Origin: Methylorubrum sp. B1-46
GTDB taxonomy: Bacteria; Pseudomonadota; Alphaproteobacteria; Rhizobiales; Beijerinckiaceae
Reading direction: 5' to 3'
DNA length: 64,000 nucleotides
NCBI RefSeq assembly: GCF_021117295.1
Contig: NZ_CP088247.1
Span: forward strand, 5,285,001 to 5,349,000
This document shows positions 1 through 9,091 of this stretch, piece after piece. The notes beneath the pieces are model-generated. The model was not told the origin of the DNA and did no database searches. It saw only the letters and a program-made list of their open reading frames with translations. The position numbers and the translations under genes were made by a program. Each line of letters begins with the position of its first letter. Within the stretch, counting starts at the first letter, position 1.

Positions 1-1
1 G

Positions 2-427
2 TCCGCTGCGGCGCTGGGGGCCATCGCCTTCGGACCCGTCGGGCCGGACTTTCCGTTGCGGGCGGCGGTGGCCGGACTCGGCTTCGGCAACGGCGTCTAC
101 GCCGTGGCAGCGATCGGCTCGATGATGGCGCTCGCCGGACGCGGCGGCGAGGCCGAGCGCGGCACCCGCATGGGCGTCTGGGGCGCGGCCCAGGGCGTCG
201 CCTTCGGCGCGGGCGGCTTCCTCGGCACGCTCGCGGTCGATCTCGCTCGCCTCGTCGCCTCTGCGCCGGTCTATGCCTACGCCGCGGTCTTCGCGCTCGA
301 AGGCGTCCTGTTCCTCGTCGCCCTGGCGATCAGCCTGCGTGTCGAGCACGTCACCGTCGCTCGTCGGCAGAACCCGCTGACCGAAACGGCCTCCTTTCAG
401 CTCAATCCCGGCTTCGAGGCGAGGTAG
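2..427 (+). CDS. PucC/BCD-family MFS transporter, C-terminal part
   Basis: Open from the left edge, so the N-terminus lies outside the window. The visible 141 residues contain hydrophobic helices and a glycine-rich stretch (GNGVYAVAAIGSMMALAGR, then GVWGAAQGVAFGAGGFLGT) typical of the last helices of PucC/Bch2-type major-facilitator proteins. These are implicated in bacteriochlorophyll or light-harvesting complex assembly. It ends 4 bases before bchP, which supports a photosynthesis role. Substrate specificity cannot be read from the fragment. Confidence 0.8.
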   Translation, partial: SAAALGAIAFGPVGPDFPLRAAVAGLGFGNGVYAVAAIGSMMALAGRGGEAERGTRMGVWGAAQGVAFGAGGFLGTLAVDLARLVASAPVYAYAAVFALEGVLFLVALAISLRVEHVTVARRQNPLTETASFQLNPGFEAR

Positions 428-431
428 CGCC

Positions 432-1625
432 ATGGCACACCACGACGCTTGCGAGATCTTCGACGTCGTGGTGGTGGGCGGAGGCCCGGCCGGAGCGACC
501 GCGGCCGCGGATCTCGCGACTGCTGGGCATCGGGTGCTGCTTCTCGACAAGGCCGGGCGAATCAAGCCCTGCGGCGGCGCCATCCCGCCGCGGCTGATCC
601 GCGACTTCGCGATCCCCGATGCGCTTCTCGTCGCCCGCATCCGCAGCGCCCGGATGGTCGCACCGAGCGCGCGCCACGTCGACATGCCAGTCGGCGAGGG
701 TTTCGTCGGCATGGTCGACCGCGAGCATTTCGACCCGTTTCTGCGTGAGCGCGCCGTGCAGGCCGGGGTGGAGCTGCGCGACGGCCTGTTCGAGCGCATG
801 GCCCGAGAGGAGCCGGGCCTCGCCACGATCCACTACCGCAACGGCAAGGCGGGCGAGGAGAGCCGGGTTCGGGCGCGGCTCGTCATCGGTGCCGACGGGG
901 CAACCTCCGCGGTCGGACGGGCCGAGATTCCGGGGCACGCCCGGATGCGGCAGGTCTTCGCCTATCACGAGATCGTCCGGCGCCCCACGGACGCCGCGCA
1001 TGATGGGGCGCGCTGCGACGTCTATTACCAGGGCCGTCTCTCACCCGACTTCTACGCCTGGATCTTCCCGCACGGCGAGACCGTCAGCGTCGGCACCGGC
1101 AGTGCCCGCAAGGGTTTCTCCCTGCGCGGCGCGATTCGTGACCTGCGCGCCGGAACCGGCCTCGACGCCTGCGAGACGATCCGACGGGAAGGCGCGCCGA
1201 TCCCCCTCAAGCCGCTGCGGCGCTGGGACAACGGGCGCGACGTGCTGCTCGCGGGCGATGCCGCGGGCGTCGTCGCGCCGGCCTCCGGTGAAGGCATCTA
1301 TTACGCGATGCTCGGCGGGCGCCTCGCGGCGGAGGCGGCCGGGGCCTTCCTCGTGACGGGCGAGGCCCGTGCCCTGGCCCAGGCGCGCAAGCGCTTCATG
1401 CGGCTGCACGGGCGCGTCTTCTGGATTCTCGGGATGATGCAGTGGGTCTGGTACCGCAGCGACGCCCTGCGCGAGCGCTTCGTCGCGATCTGCAAGGATA
1501 GGGACGTCCAGCAACTCACCTGGGACGCCTACATGAACAAGGAGCTGGTGCGCGCGAAGCCCGCCGCGCATGCGCGGATCTTCTTCAAGGATCTCGCCCA
1601 CCTGTTCCGCTGGGTCTCGCCGTGA
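432..1625 (+). CDS. bchP: Geranylgeranyl diphosphate reductase BchP
   Basis: Flavoprotein of 397 residues that reduces the geranylgeranyl tail of bacteriochlorophyll to phytyl in the last steps of pigment synthesis. The N-terminus carries an FAD-binding Rossmann fold (VVVGGGPAGATAAADLA, residues about 11-27) followed by the family sequence KPCGGAIPPRLI. A second FAD motif, LLAGDAAGVVAPASGEGI, lies near residue 275. The length fits the BchP/ChlP family. It sits directly after a PucC-type transporter and overlaps the next gene by GTGA, so the three are probably one photosynthesis operon. BchP-type is preferred over archaeal-lipid GG reductases because of this context. Confidence 0.93.
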   Translation: MAHHDACEIFDVVVVGGGPAGATAAADLATAGHRVLLLDKAGRIKPCGGAIPPRLIRDFAIPDALLVARIRSARMVAPSARHVDMPVGEGFVGMVDREHFDPFLRERAVQAGVELRDGLFERMAREEPGLATIHYRNGKAGEESRVRARLVIGADGATSAVGRAEIPGHARMRQVFAYHEIVRRPTDAAHDGARCDVYYQGRLSPDFYAWIFPHGETVSVGTGSARKGFSLRGAIRDLRAGTGLDACETIRREGAPIPLKPLRRWDNGRDVLLAGDAAGVVAPASGEGIYYAMLGGRLAAEAAGAFLVTGEARALAQARKRFMRLHGRVFWILGMMQWVWYRSDALRERFVAICKDRDVQQLTWDAYMNKELVRAKPAAHARIFFKDLAHLFRWVSP

Positions 1626-2131
1626 ACGGCCTGCTCGCCGGCGGCTGGGGCCCGCCCGTCGTCGCCGGCCTCATCGCTCTCACCATTGCCGTGGCGGGCG
1701 GAATCGCGACGCGGACCGACGACTGGTACCGCCGCCTGCGCGTTCCCGGCTGGAAGCCGCCGGACTGGGCCTTCGGCCCGGTCTGGGCCGTGATCTTCGC
1801 CCTCACGACTGCCTCGGCCATCATCGCCTGGAACGCCGATCCCGAACCAGCGGCGCGCTTGCGGCTCGTCGCCGTCTTTGCCGTCAACGGTGTGCTCAAC
1901 ATCGCCTGGAGCGTCATCTTCTTCCGTCTGCGCCGGCCCGATTGGGCGTTCGCCGAGGTGCTGCTATTCTGGCTCTCGATCCTCGCCGTGGTGCTCGCGG
2001 TCGGCCAGGTCTCCGTTCCTGCCGCACTCCTCAACCTCCCCTATCTTGCCTGGGTGAGCGTGGCCGCGGGCTTGAACCTCACCATCGTCCGGCTCAATCC
2101 GCCCTTCGAGCCGCGCTTCGGGAACCCATGA
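1622..2131 (+). CDS. tspO: TspO/MBR family tryptophan-rich sensory protein
   Basis: Small integral membrane protein of 169 residues with five predicted hydrophobic segments. It contains the hallmark WYRRLRVPGWKPPDWAFGPVW of the TspO/peripheral benzodiazepine receptor family and a later AWSVIFFRLRRPDW. In photosynthetic alphaproteobacteria TspO is an outer-membrane tetrapyrrole-binding regulator that tunes pigment gene expression to oxygen. The GTG start overlaps the bchP stop (GTGA), indicating translational coupling. An ATG alternative is not obvious at the N-terminus. Confidence 0.92.
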   Translation: MNGLLAGGWGPPVVAGLIALTIAVAGGIATRTDDWYRRLRVPGWKPPDWAFGPVWAVIFALTTASAIIAWNADPEPAARLRLVAVFAVNGVLNIAWSVIFFRLRRPDWAFAEVLLFWLSILAVVLAVGQVSVPAALLNLPYLAWVSVAAGLNLTIVRLNPPFEPRFGNP

Positions 2132-2134
2132 GCG

Positions 2135-2515
2135 ATGGCCGAGCTCTTCGCCCCGCTCTTCGTTTCCGGACGCATCGTCGACGGCATCCTCGTGCTGGTC
2201 GCGATCGAGGCGCTGGTGCTGCTCGGTGTGCGGGCGCGCTGGGGCCGCGGCCCGGCACCGATGGCGCTCCTCAGCAATCTCGCCTCAGGGGCCGCGCTGA
2301 TGCTGGCCCTCCGGGCCGCCCTCACCGGTGCCGCTTGGACCGGGATCGCGGCTTGGCTGATCGTCGCACTCGGAGCGCACCTTGCCGAGTTGGTGCTTCG
2401 TTTCCGCAACGAGCCTGACCGCGCTCCGGACCGTGACAAAGCGACTTGCCGTGACAAAGCGACTTGGAACAACCAAGAGTGGCGAACGTTCGGTGCGCGT
2501 CCGCCGATGACTTAG
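2135..2515 (+). CDS. Small membrane protein of the photosynthesis operon, unknown function
   Basis: Protein of 126 residues starting 3 bases after tspO. It has three hydrophobic stretches (about residues 12-32, 45-65 and 70-88) followed by a charged tail. I do not recognise a named domain. Its position right behind bchP-tspO suggests a role in pigment or membrane organisation, but that is inference. The tail is odd: an 18-base direct repeat duplicates six residues (DKATCR/DKATWN), and the final residues look unlike the rest. The natural stop may have been lost or shifted. Confidence 0.7.
   Translation: MAELFAPLFVSGRIVDGILVLVAIEALVLLGVRARWGRGPAPMALLSNLASGAALMLALRAALTGAAWTGIAAWLIVALGAHLAELVLRFRNEPDRAPDRDKATCRDKATWNNQEWRTFGARPPMT
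2431..2466. repeat. 18-bp perfect tandem duplication inside a CDS
   Basis: The unit ccgtgacaaagcgacttg occurs twice head to tail (2431-2448 and 2449-2466). The duplication is in frame with the small membrane protein and duplicates six residues of its charged C-terminal tail. Confidence 0.95.
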
Positions 2516-2557
2516 AACAATTCTTGCCGGGGCTCTACAAGATCGGAGATCGGGTTC

Positions 2558-4153
2558 ATGACACGTCTCACCGCCCTGGGCTCCGGATGGCTCGCCATCG
2601 CCGCATTCCTGTCTGTCGGTTCCGTCCGCGCGCAGGAGGCCGATGCCGACCTCGTCAAGCGCGGCGAGTATCTAGCGACGGTGGGTGATTGCGTCGCCTG
2701 CCACACCAAGCCCGGCGGCAAGTTCCTGGCCGGCAACTACAAGCTCGACACGCCGATCGGGGCGATCAAGACGCCGAACCTCACGCCGGACGATGAGACC
2801 GGCATCGGCAAGTGGAGCTACGAGACCTTCGAGAAGGCGTTCCGCCACGGCATCGGCGACGAGGGCGAGTATCTCTACCCGGCCTTCCCGTTCGGCTGGT
2901 ATACCAAGGTGTCCGACGAGGATACGAGAGCCATCTTCGCGTATCTGAAGTCGCTGCCGCCGGTAAAGGAGAAGCGGGAGGAGAACGAGATCCCGTTCCC
3001 CTTCAACGTCCGCACCGCCCTGATCACGTGGCGCACCGCCTTCTTCACCGCCGAGAGGTTCAAACCCGATCCGAACGTCAGCGCGGAGGTGAACCGCGGT
3101 GGTTACCTCGTCGAGGGACTCGGCCATTGCGGCATGTGCCACAACGAGCGCAAGCTCGTCGGCAATTCGAGCCTCGCCGGGCGGTTCGGCGGCGGCGTCA
3201 TCGACGGCTGGTACGCGCCCAACATCACGCCCGACGGGCACCAGGGCATCGGCGCCTGGAGCGATGCCGAAGTCGTCACCTATCTCAAGACCGGCACGGC
3301 TCCGGGCAACCGCCCGGGCGTGGCGGCGGGGCCGATGCGCCAAACCATCGAGGAATCGCTCTCCAAGATGACCGACGCCGACCTCAAGGCGATGGTGGCT
3401 TATCTGCGCACGGTTCCGGCCAAGCAGACCTACAAGGAGAAGGACCTCCAGGCCTTCAACCAGCCCGGAGCACCGGGGGCGGACACCTACCTGACCTACT
3501 GCTCCTCCTGCCACCGGCCGGACGGCAAGGGCGTCGAGGGCGCGATTCCCGCTCTGGCCGGCAACACCTCGGTCCAGTCGGCCGGTCCGGAGACGGTCAT
3601 CAACGTGATCGTTGGCGGATTGGCCGCCCAGAGCGACTACGCGCCGATGCCGGCCATCGGCCAGGAAATGACCGACCAGCAGATTAAGGACGTCACCGAC
3701 TACATCCGCAATTCCTGGGGCAACAAGGCGCCAGTCGTCTCCGAGACCGGAATCGTCGCCAATGCTCGGCAGAAGATCCGGACGATGATGGCCGGCAACG
3801 CGCCCTGCTCGACCATCGAGGATGTAAAACTGAAGAGCAGCATCGAGCAGGCCACGGGCGCCGACGCGTTGAAGGGACTGAAGCCGAACGACTTCGTTCC
3901 GCTCCTCGCCCGCGTCGCGCCGCAAGTGAAGGCCGCCGCGCCCGAGGCCGGCGACGATGCAGTGGTCAACGGGTTGCTCTCGGCCTTCTGCAAGGCGAAC
4001 CGCACCGAGAAGGACGCCGAGCCCTTGCCCTGGTCCGCGACGATCGGCTCGTTCGGCAATGTCGCCTATAGCCAGATCAAGAACCCGGAGAAGCGGGTGG
4101 ATGCCCTCTCCGGAAAGGTGCCGGCTTCGGGGGCGACTCCGCCCAAGCCTTGA
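2558..4153 (+). CDS. Triheme c-type cytochrome, dehydrogenase-associated type
   Basis: Exported cytochrome of 531 residues. An N-terminal signal peptide (residues 1-25, ending VRAQ) precedes three heme c sites: CVACH at 45-49, CGMCH at 191-195 and CSSCH at 315-319. This three-domain layout matches the cytochrome c subunits of membrane-bound alcohol/aldose dehydrogenases, which pass electrons from periplasmic oxidations to ubiquinone or the respiratory chain. The roughly 130 residues after the third heme domain are an extension without a recognised motif. No dehydrogenase subunit lies next to it, so its electron donor is unknown. It is oriented with the photosynthesis genes but separated by 42 bases. 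Confidence 0.88.
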   Translation: MTRLTALGSGWLAIAAFLSVGSVRAQEADADLVKRGEYLATVGDCVACHTKPGGKFLAGNYKLDTPIGAIKTPNLTPDDETGIGKWSYETFEKAFRHGIGDEGEYLYPAFPFGWYTKVSDEDTRAIFAYLKSLPPVKEKREENEIPFPFNVRTALITWRTAFFTAERFKPDPNVSAEVNRGGYLVEGLGHCGMCHNERKLVGNSSLAGRFGGGVIDGWYAPNITPDGHQGIGAWSDAEVVTYLKTGTAPGNRPGVAAGPMRQTIEESLSKMTDADLKAMVAYLRTVPAKQTYKEKDLQAFNQPGAPGADTYLTYCSSCHRPDGKGVEGAIPALAGNTSVQSAGPETVINVIVGGLAAQSDYAPMPAIGQEMTDQQIKDVTDYIRNSWGNKAPVVSETGIVANARQKIRTMMAGNAPCSTIEDVKLKSSIEQATGADALKGLKPNDFVPLLARVAPQVKAAAPEAGDDAVVNGLLSAFCKANRTEKDAEPLPWSATIGSFGNVAYSQIKNPEKRVDALSGKVPASGATPPKP

Positions 4154-4268
4154 TTCCGGAATTTCAGCCCTACCATTGCCGGATGCAATCGCCGCTCAGA
4201 ACCACAGGACCCGTGACCGGAAGGGGCTGAGCGGCGGACCCTGACGACCCCGATGGGAGCGCGACCGG

Positions 4269-5261
4269 ATGCAACTCGGCATGATCGGCCTCGGCCGGAT
4301 GGGCGGCAACATCGTTCGCCGGCTCCTGCGCGACGGGCACACCGCCGTCGTCTACGACCGCGATCCGAAGGCGGTCGAGTCCCTGGCGGCCGAGGGCGCG
4401 ACGGCGGCATCGAGCCTCGAGGATCTCGCCGCGAAGCTGGAAGCACCCCGCACCGCCTGGGTGATGTTGCCCGCCGGCCAGATCACCGAGGAGACGGTCC
4501 GCGCGCTCGGCGGCCTTCTGAGCGCGGACGACTGCATCATCGATGGCGGCAACTCGTTCTATCAGGACGATGTGCGTCGGGCCCGAGATCTCGACGCCAA
4601 GGGCATCCACTACGTCGATGTCGGCACCTCCGGCGGCGTGTGGGGGCTGGAGCGCGGCTACTGCATGATGATCGGCGGCCACAAGGCCGCCGTCGACCGC
4701 CTTGACCCGATCTTCCGCACGCTGGCGCCGGGCCTCGGCGAGATCCCGCGCACCCCCGGTCGCGACGGCCGGGATTCGCGGGCCGAACAGGGCTACATCC
4801 ATGCCGGGCCGAGCGGCGCCGGCCACTTCGTGAAGATGATCCATAACGGCATCGAGTATGGGCTGATGCAGGCCTATGCCGAGGGCTTCGACATCCTGCG
4901 CCACGCCAACGCCCCCGACATCCCTGAGGAGCGGCGGTTCGATCTCAATCTCGGTGACATCGCCGAGGTCTGGCGGCGCGGCAGCGTGGTCTCGTCCTGG
5001 CTCCTCGATCTCACGGCCGCCGCTCTGGCCGGTGACGAGCGCCTGGAAGGATTTTCGGGCTATGTCGAGGATTCCGGCGAGGGCCGCTGGACCATCAATG
5101 CGGCGATCGAGGAGGCCGTGCCGGCCACCGTGCTCTCCAGCGCCCTCTATCGCCGCTTCCGCTCCCGCGAGGATGAGAGCTACGCCGACAAGCTCCTTTC
5201 AGCGATGCGTCAGGGCTTCGGCGGCCACAAGGAGCCGCCGCGCCGCGGACCCACGCCATGA
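4269..5261 (+). CDS. gnd: 6-phosphogluconate dehydrogenase, decarboxylating (short type)
   Basis: Cytosolic enzyme converting 6-phosphogluconate to ribulose 5-phosphate and CO2. At 330 residues it belongs to the short, often NAD-dependent branch (GndA/YqeC type), not the 470-residue NADP form. The Rossmann motif GLGRMGGN is at residues 7-14, the substrate region [19 protein letters not shown] near 120-138, and the helix [20 protein letters not shown] near 188-207. The stop overlaps the start of pgl (ATGA), so the two consecutive pentose phosphate steps are co-translated. No glucose-6-phosphate dehydrogenase gene is in view. Confidence 0.92.
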   Translation: MQLGMIGLGRMGGNIVRRLLRDGHTAVVYDRDPKAVESLAAEGATAASSLEDLAAKLEAPRTAWVMLPAGQITEETVRALGGLLSADDCIIDGGNSFYQDDVRRARDLDAKGIHYVDVGTSGGVWGLERGYCMMIGGHKAAVDRLDPIFRTLAPGLGEIPRTPGRDGRDSRAEQGYIHAGPSGAGHFVKMIHNGIEYGLMQAYAEGFDILRHANAPDIPEERRFDLNLGDIAEVWRRGSVVSSWLLDLTAAALAGDERLEGFSGYVEDSGEGRWTINAAIEEAVPATVLSSALYRRFRSREDESYADKLLSAMRQGFGGHKEPPRRGPTP

Positions 5262-5989
5262 TCCCGCTTCCGCCGAATACCGAGTTGATGGCGGATGCGG
5301 AGGCGACGGCCCGCGCTGCCGCCGAGCATCTGCTGGCGATGACCGAGCGCAGCGAGGGGGACCGCATTGCGATCTGCCTTGCCGGCGGCTCGACCCCGAA
5401 GCGGCTCTACGCGCTGTTGGCCTCCCCCGGCTTCGTCGAGCGGGTACCGTGGGCGCGCATCCACTGGTTCTTCGGCGACGACCGGGTGGTGCCGTGGGAC
5501 GATCCCTCGAGCAACGTGCGCATGGTGCGCGACGCCTTCGGCCACGCGGCGCCGGTGCCGGCGACGCACCTGCACTTCATGCCCTCGGACAAGGGCGCCG
5601 AGGCGGGCGCCCGCGCCTATGAGCGAACGCTGCAGGACTTCTACGGCAGCGACCGGCTCGATCCAAATCGGCCGCTGTTCGATCTCGTTCTGCTCGGCCT
5701 CGGCAGCGACGGGCACACCGCCTCTCTGTTTCCGGGCAAGCCCGCCTTGGCCGAGCGCTCGGCCTGGGTCGCGCCGGTGCTGGAGGCGGGAATGGAACCG
5801 TTCGTGCCGCGCATCACCCTGACCTTTCCGGCCCTGGCCTCGTCACGCTCCGTGCTCTTCCTTGTCAATGGTGCGGGCAAGCGCGACGCGCTGCGACGGC
5901 TCGCCGGGGGCGAGGATCTGCCGGCGCGCCACGTCGAAAGTGCGGGCCGGGTGACGTGGTACATCGATCGCGAAGCCGCCGACGCCTGA
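5258..5989 (+). CDS. pgl: 6-phosphogluconolactonase
   Basis: Protein of 243 residues of the DevB/SOL family that hydrolyses 6-phosphogluconolactone, the step just before gnd. Family motifs are visible: [15 protein letters not shown] near residues 41-55, [13 protein letters not shown] near 69-81, and [15 protein letters not shown] near 146-160 carrying the catalytic aspartate/histidine region. The start ATG overlaps the gnd stop. A perfect hairpin 82 bases downstream could end the transcript, although it lacks a T-run. Confidence 0.93.
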   Translation: MIPLPPNTELMADAEATARAAAEHLLAMTERSEGDRIAICLAGGSTPKRLYALLASPGFVERVPWARIHWFFGDDRVVPWDDPSSNVRMVRDAFGHAAPVPATHLHFMPSDKGAEAGARAYERTLQDFYGSDRLDPNRPLFDLVLLGLGSDGHTASLFPGKPALAERSAWVAPVLEAGMEPFVPRITLTFPALASSRSVLFLVNGAGKRDALRRLAGGEDLPARHVESAGRVTWYIDREAADA

Positions 5990-6070
5990 TTTTCGATAAT
6001 CTGATGCAAGAGCAGCGCCCCGAAAGATGCTCACCGGTCTTTTTGGAAAGCCAATGAAGACAAGAGGATA

Positions 6071-6107
6071 GAGCATCGTGCCGGATCCGGTATCCGGCAC
6101 GATGCTC
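6071..6107. repeat. Perfect intergenic hairpin (16-bp arms), REP-like
   Basis: Arms 6071-6086 (gagcatcgtgccggat) and 6092-6107 (atccggcacgatgctc) are exact reverse complements around a 5-base loop. No T-run follows on either strand, so it is more likely a dispersed palindromic element than a simple terminator, though it could still stop the gnd-pgl transcript. Confidence 0.85.
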
Positions 6108-6216
6108 GGGCGCTCGAACGCGCCTCGCTCCTCCAGGCGTGTGCATCCGCCTCACTTTCGACGCCGGTCTTACCCGTCTATGAACGGCTCACCCTTGTCG
6201 AAACGGGAGTACCTCG

Positions 6217-6777
6217 ATGGGAGCAGCCGAAGGCGCCGCCGCGTTGGATGCTTGGCCGCGGGTCCGTCAGACGCGCTTCGCCCTGCGGCGCAACCGCATT
6301 CAGCCCGGCCCACTGAAACCCGTTGGCGGACATCGCCGCCCACCGGCCTGGGCCGCGTGTGCCGGACTGCTCGGCCTCTCGCTGGTCACGACCTGGGCGC
6401 TCGCTTCGCAACTCCGCACCGGCGTCGCCGTGGTGGAGGAACCCGTAAGCTTGGCTGAGCCTGTTCCAGAACCCGCCCAGCCCATCCGCATCGTCGGTGC
6501 CGCGCGAGCGCCGCAGACGGCACCGGCCGATGAAGCAACGCCTGCCATCGCGTCGCCGCTGACCTCTCCCGTCGCCGGTCTGCCGACCGAGCCGCAGCCG
6601 GCCGCCTCGGTCATCGCCGCGCCGGCCACGTCGGTTCAGAAGCGGGATCCGGTTCCGACGGTCGATCTCGGAGCCCTCCCGGTTCTGACGCTCGACGAGA
6701 CTGCCTTCGATGGCGCTCCGGCTCCGGTTTCCCAGAACGCGCCCCCTGCCCCGGCGCGGGCTCAGGATAGGCCGTAA
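6217..6777 (+). CDS. Single-pass membrane protein with Pro/Ala-rich tail, unknown function
   Basis: Protein of 186 residues. A basic N-terminal 40 residues precede one hydrophobic helix (WAACAGLLGLSLVTTWALA, residues about 45-63). The rest is a low-complexity tail rich in Pro, Ala and Glu that would lie in the periplasm. I recognise no domain. The topology is that of a bitopic anchor or a TonB-like spacer, but no C-terminal TonB motif is present. Codon use is similar to its neighbours. It stands alone between two repeat-containing intergenic regions. Confidence 0.6.
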   Translation: MGAAEGAAALDAWPRVRQTRFALRRNRIQPGPLKPVGGHRRPPAWAACAGLLGLSLVTTWALASQLRTGVAVVEEPVSLAEPVPEPAQPIRIVGAARAPQTAPADEATPAIASPLTSPVAGLPTEPQPAASVIAAPATSVQKRDPVPTVDLGALPVLTLDETAFDGAPAPVSQNAPPAPARAQDRP

Positions 6778-6821
6778 TCGACCTCGCAGGTGAGTGGCGC
6801 ATTCGGCTTTTTGCCCGATGC

Positions 6822-6914
6822 CGTCATCGCGAGGCGAAGCCGAAGCGATCCAGGGCGCGACAGTTCCGGAGCGTGCGGAGCCCTGGATTGCTTGCGCCTC
6901 GCCTCGCAGTGACG
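6822..6914. repeat. Long imperfect palindromic intergenic repeat
   Basis: The left part (6822-6855, cgtcatcgcgaggcgaagcc then gaagcgatccaggg) pairs with the right part (6881-6914, ccctggattgcttgcgcctc then gcctcgcagtgacg) around a central region. This sequence type is familiar as a dispersed, high-copy intergenic palindrome in Methylobacterium and Bradyrhizobium relatives. It would fold into a long stem. Confidence 0.8.
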
Positions 6915-7010
6915 AAGAGACACCGGGGCTACCGAGCGGCGCCTGTACAAGTTGGCATCCCGCCCAATCATCTAACTCGGTCCGCCTGTCGGCGCCTCGG
7001 AACGACCGTG

Positions 7011-7045
7011 GTGTCGGGCTGATCCGCTTGCGATCAGCCCGACAC
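7011..7045 (-). terminator. Strong hairpin downstream of ndvA
   Basis: Arms 7011-7024 (gtgtcgggctgatc) and 7032-7045 are perfect reverse complements with a 7-base loop, 5 bases beyond the ndvA stop on the minus strand. There is no clear T-run, so termination or mRNA stabilisation is inferred from position and stem strength. Confidence 0.6.
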
Positions 7046-7049
7046 CGTC

Positions 7050-8822
7050 TCAAGCCGCGAGCGGCATGTCGTCCTCGGACTCGGCCGCCATGAACTGGGC
7101 CCGGGCGAGCGCTGCGAAGCGCTGGTTGAGGGCGACCAGCTCGTCGAAATTGCCAGCCTCGACGATCTTGCCGTTCTCGAACACAAGGATGCGGTCGGCG
7201 TTGCGGATCGTGGCGAGGCGGTGGGCGATCACGAAGGTGGTGCGCCCTTCCATCACCGTCTCCAGCGCCTGCTGCAGCTTGCGCTCGGTCGCGGCGTCGA
7301 GCGCGCTCGTGGCCTCGTCGAGGATCAGCATCGGCGGGTTCTTCAGAAGCGCCCGCGCGATCGAGAGGCGCTGGCGCTCGCCGCCGGAGAGCGACCGGCC
7401 GCGCTCGCCGATGATCGTGTCGAGCCCGTCGGGTTGGCGCGCCATGAACTCGCTGGCCTGGGCCCGCTCCAGCGCATCGAGCATCTCGGCATCGGTCGCA
7501 TCGGGGCGGCCAACCTGAAGGTTTTCGCGAATCGAGCGGTTGAACAGCATCGGCTCCTGGAACACGACGCCGATGTTGTGGCGCAGGCTGGAGAGGCCGA
7601 TATCGCGGATGTCGATGCCGTCGATGCGGATGGCGCCGGCATCCGGATCGAAGGTGCGGTGGAGCAGGCCTAGCGTCGTGGACTTGCCTGAACCCGTGGT
7701 GCCGACGAGCGCCACGGTCTCACCGGGCCGGGCTGCGAAGGACACACCGTCGAGCGCGTTGCGGCGGCCGTCATAGGAGAAGGCGACCTCGTCGAAGACC
7801 ACTTCGCCCTCGAACCGGGCGACCTGCTTGGCCTGCGGCCGGTCGCGGACGGTCGGGACAGTGTCGACCACCTCGAAGAACTCGCGCATCTTCGGTGCCT
7901 GCATGAACACGCCGTTCACGAAGGTGACCACGTGGTCGAGCTTGGTCACCAGCATGGTGGCAAGGCTCATGAAGGCGACGATCTCGCCGACGGTGGCCGC
8001 ACCCTTCTGATGCAGGGCGATGCCGGTGATGAAGATCGCGGTCATGGTCAGGGTGCCGGAGGCGCGGGTGGCGACGTTGGCCAGCGCCCACCACGACAGG
8101 ACAGGGATCTGCACCCGGAGCAGGTCGTGGATGATGGTGCGCATCGCTTCCTTCTCGGCGCGGGCGCGGGTGAAGGATTGGATCACCGCGACGTTGCCGA
8201 GCGCATCGGAGGCGTGGGCGGCCAGACCCGACTGGAACTGCTCGACCTCGCCCTGGAGCGTCTCGGTGCGGCGCAGGACGTAGCTCGCCAGCGCCGTGAA
8301 GACGAGAACCAGCACCACGAGGATCGCACCGAGCCGCCAGTTCACGAACAGGGTCAGCGGCAGCAGCACGCCGACCGAGAGCAGCGCGGAGAAGTGCTCG
8401 CGGAAGAAGTTGAGCCAAACCCAGGCCATGGCGTTCGTGCCTTCCAGCATCGCCTTCAGCACGCGGCCCGAATGGTTGGACGAATGGAAGGCGATCGGAA
8501 GTTCGAGCACGTGCTCGAAGAAGTTCGCCATGGTGGAGAGCCGGTTGCGGTGGGCGAGCCGGTCGGAATGCAGGGCGATCGCGACGCCCGCGCCGATCGT
8601 GAACAGGCCGAACACCACCCAGGCCACGATCCACGGCAGCAGCGTGGTCGCGGGCGTGTCCTTGGACAAATGGGTGAGGCCGTCGATGATACGGCCCATG
8701 ATCAATGGTTCGGCAAACGCCGCCACGGCGAGCGCGACATTGGCGACGATCAGACCGCCGGCCAGCCGCTTCTCCGCTCCCAGCAGGCCGAGCACTCGCG
8801 CATAGAGGCGAATCATCGACAT
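7050..8822 (-). CDS. ndvA: Cyclic beta-1,2-glucan ABC exporter NdvA (fused permease-ATPase)
   Basis: Half-transporter of 590 residues that, as a homodimer, exports cyclic beta-glucans to the periplasm. The six-helix transmembrane domain occupies roughly residues 1-310. The ATPase domain has Walker A GTTGSGKST, signature LSGGERQRLSIARALL and Walker B MLILDEATSALD. The start chosen is ATG at 8822 (MSMIRLYARVLGLLG), which fits family N-termini; upstream in-frame codons would add 54 residues of Arg-rich, non-conserved sequence. It is transcribed divergently from the MotA-like gene. A role in osmoadaptation and envelope function follows from the family; no glucan synthase gene is in view. Confidence 0.9.
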   Translation of the reverse strand: MSMIRLYARVLGLLGAEKRLAGGLIVANVALAVAAFAEPLIMGRIIDGLTHLSKDTPATTLLPWIVAWVVFGLFTIGAGVAIALHSDRLAHRNRLSTMANFFEHVLELPIAFHSSNHSGRVLKAMLEGTNAMAWVWLNFFREHFSALLSVGVLLPLTLFVNWRLGAILVVLVLVFTALASYVLRRTETLQGEVEQFQSGLAAHASDALGNVAVIQSFTRARAEKEAMRTIIHDLLRVQIPVLSWWALANVATRASGTLTMTAIFITGIALHQKGAATVGEIVAFMSLATMLVTKLDHVVTFVNGVFMQAPKMREFFEVVDTVPTVRDRPQAKQVARFEGEVVFDEVAFSYDGRRNALDGVSFAARPGETVALVGTTGSGKSTTLGLLHRTFDPDAGAIRIDGIDIRDIGLSSLRHNIGVVFQEPMLFNRSIRENLQVGRPDATDAEMLDALERAQASEFMARQPDGLDTIIGERGRSLSGGERQRLSIARALLKNPPMLILDEATSALDAATERKLQQALETVMEGRTTFVIAHRLATIRNADRILVFENGKIVEAGNFDELVALNQRFAALARAQFMAAESEDDMPLAA

Positions 8823-9091
8823 CGTGCTTTCGCTCCCCGCCCCGTCCGGCTGCCGCCGCGGGGACCACGCCATTCGAACCGGAACGCTCCGGCGCCGGCG
8901 GACCGGAGGCTTGCGATTCTCTGCGCAGGCGCACTCGGCCAATCGGCACGGGAACTTATGCCGCTCCGCCCCTGAACGGCACATGACGGCGAAAGGCCGG
9001 ATCGTCCAATCCCCTTTACCGTTCCTTCAGCCTGTTTTTTTACACCTTGGGGACGGCTGGCAGGATCGGCCGGGCTTCGGGCGTCGGCGTC

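Noticed and set aside
402..1001. Long minus-strand open frame opposite bchP
   Set aside because: It is antisense to a well-conserved gene and its translation shows no family; high GC makes such shadow frames common.
6821..6914. CRISPR or riboswitch at the long palindrome
   Set aside because: Only a single palindrome, no regularly spaced repeats, and no downstream gene in a position for leader control.
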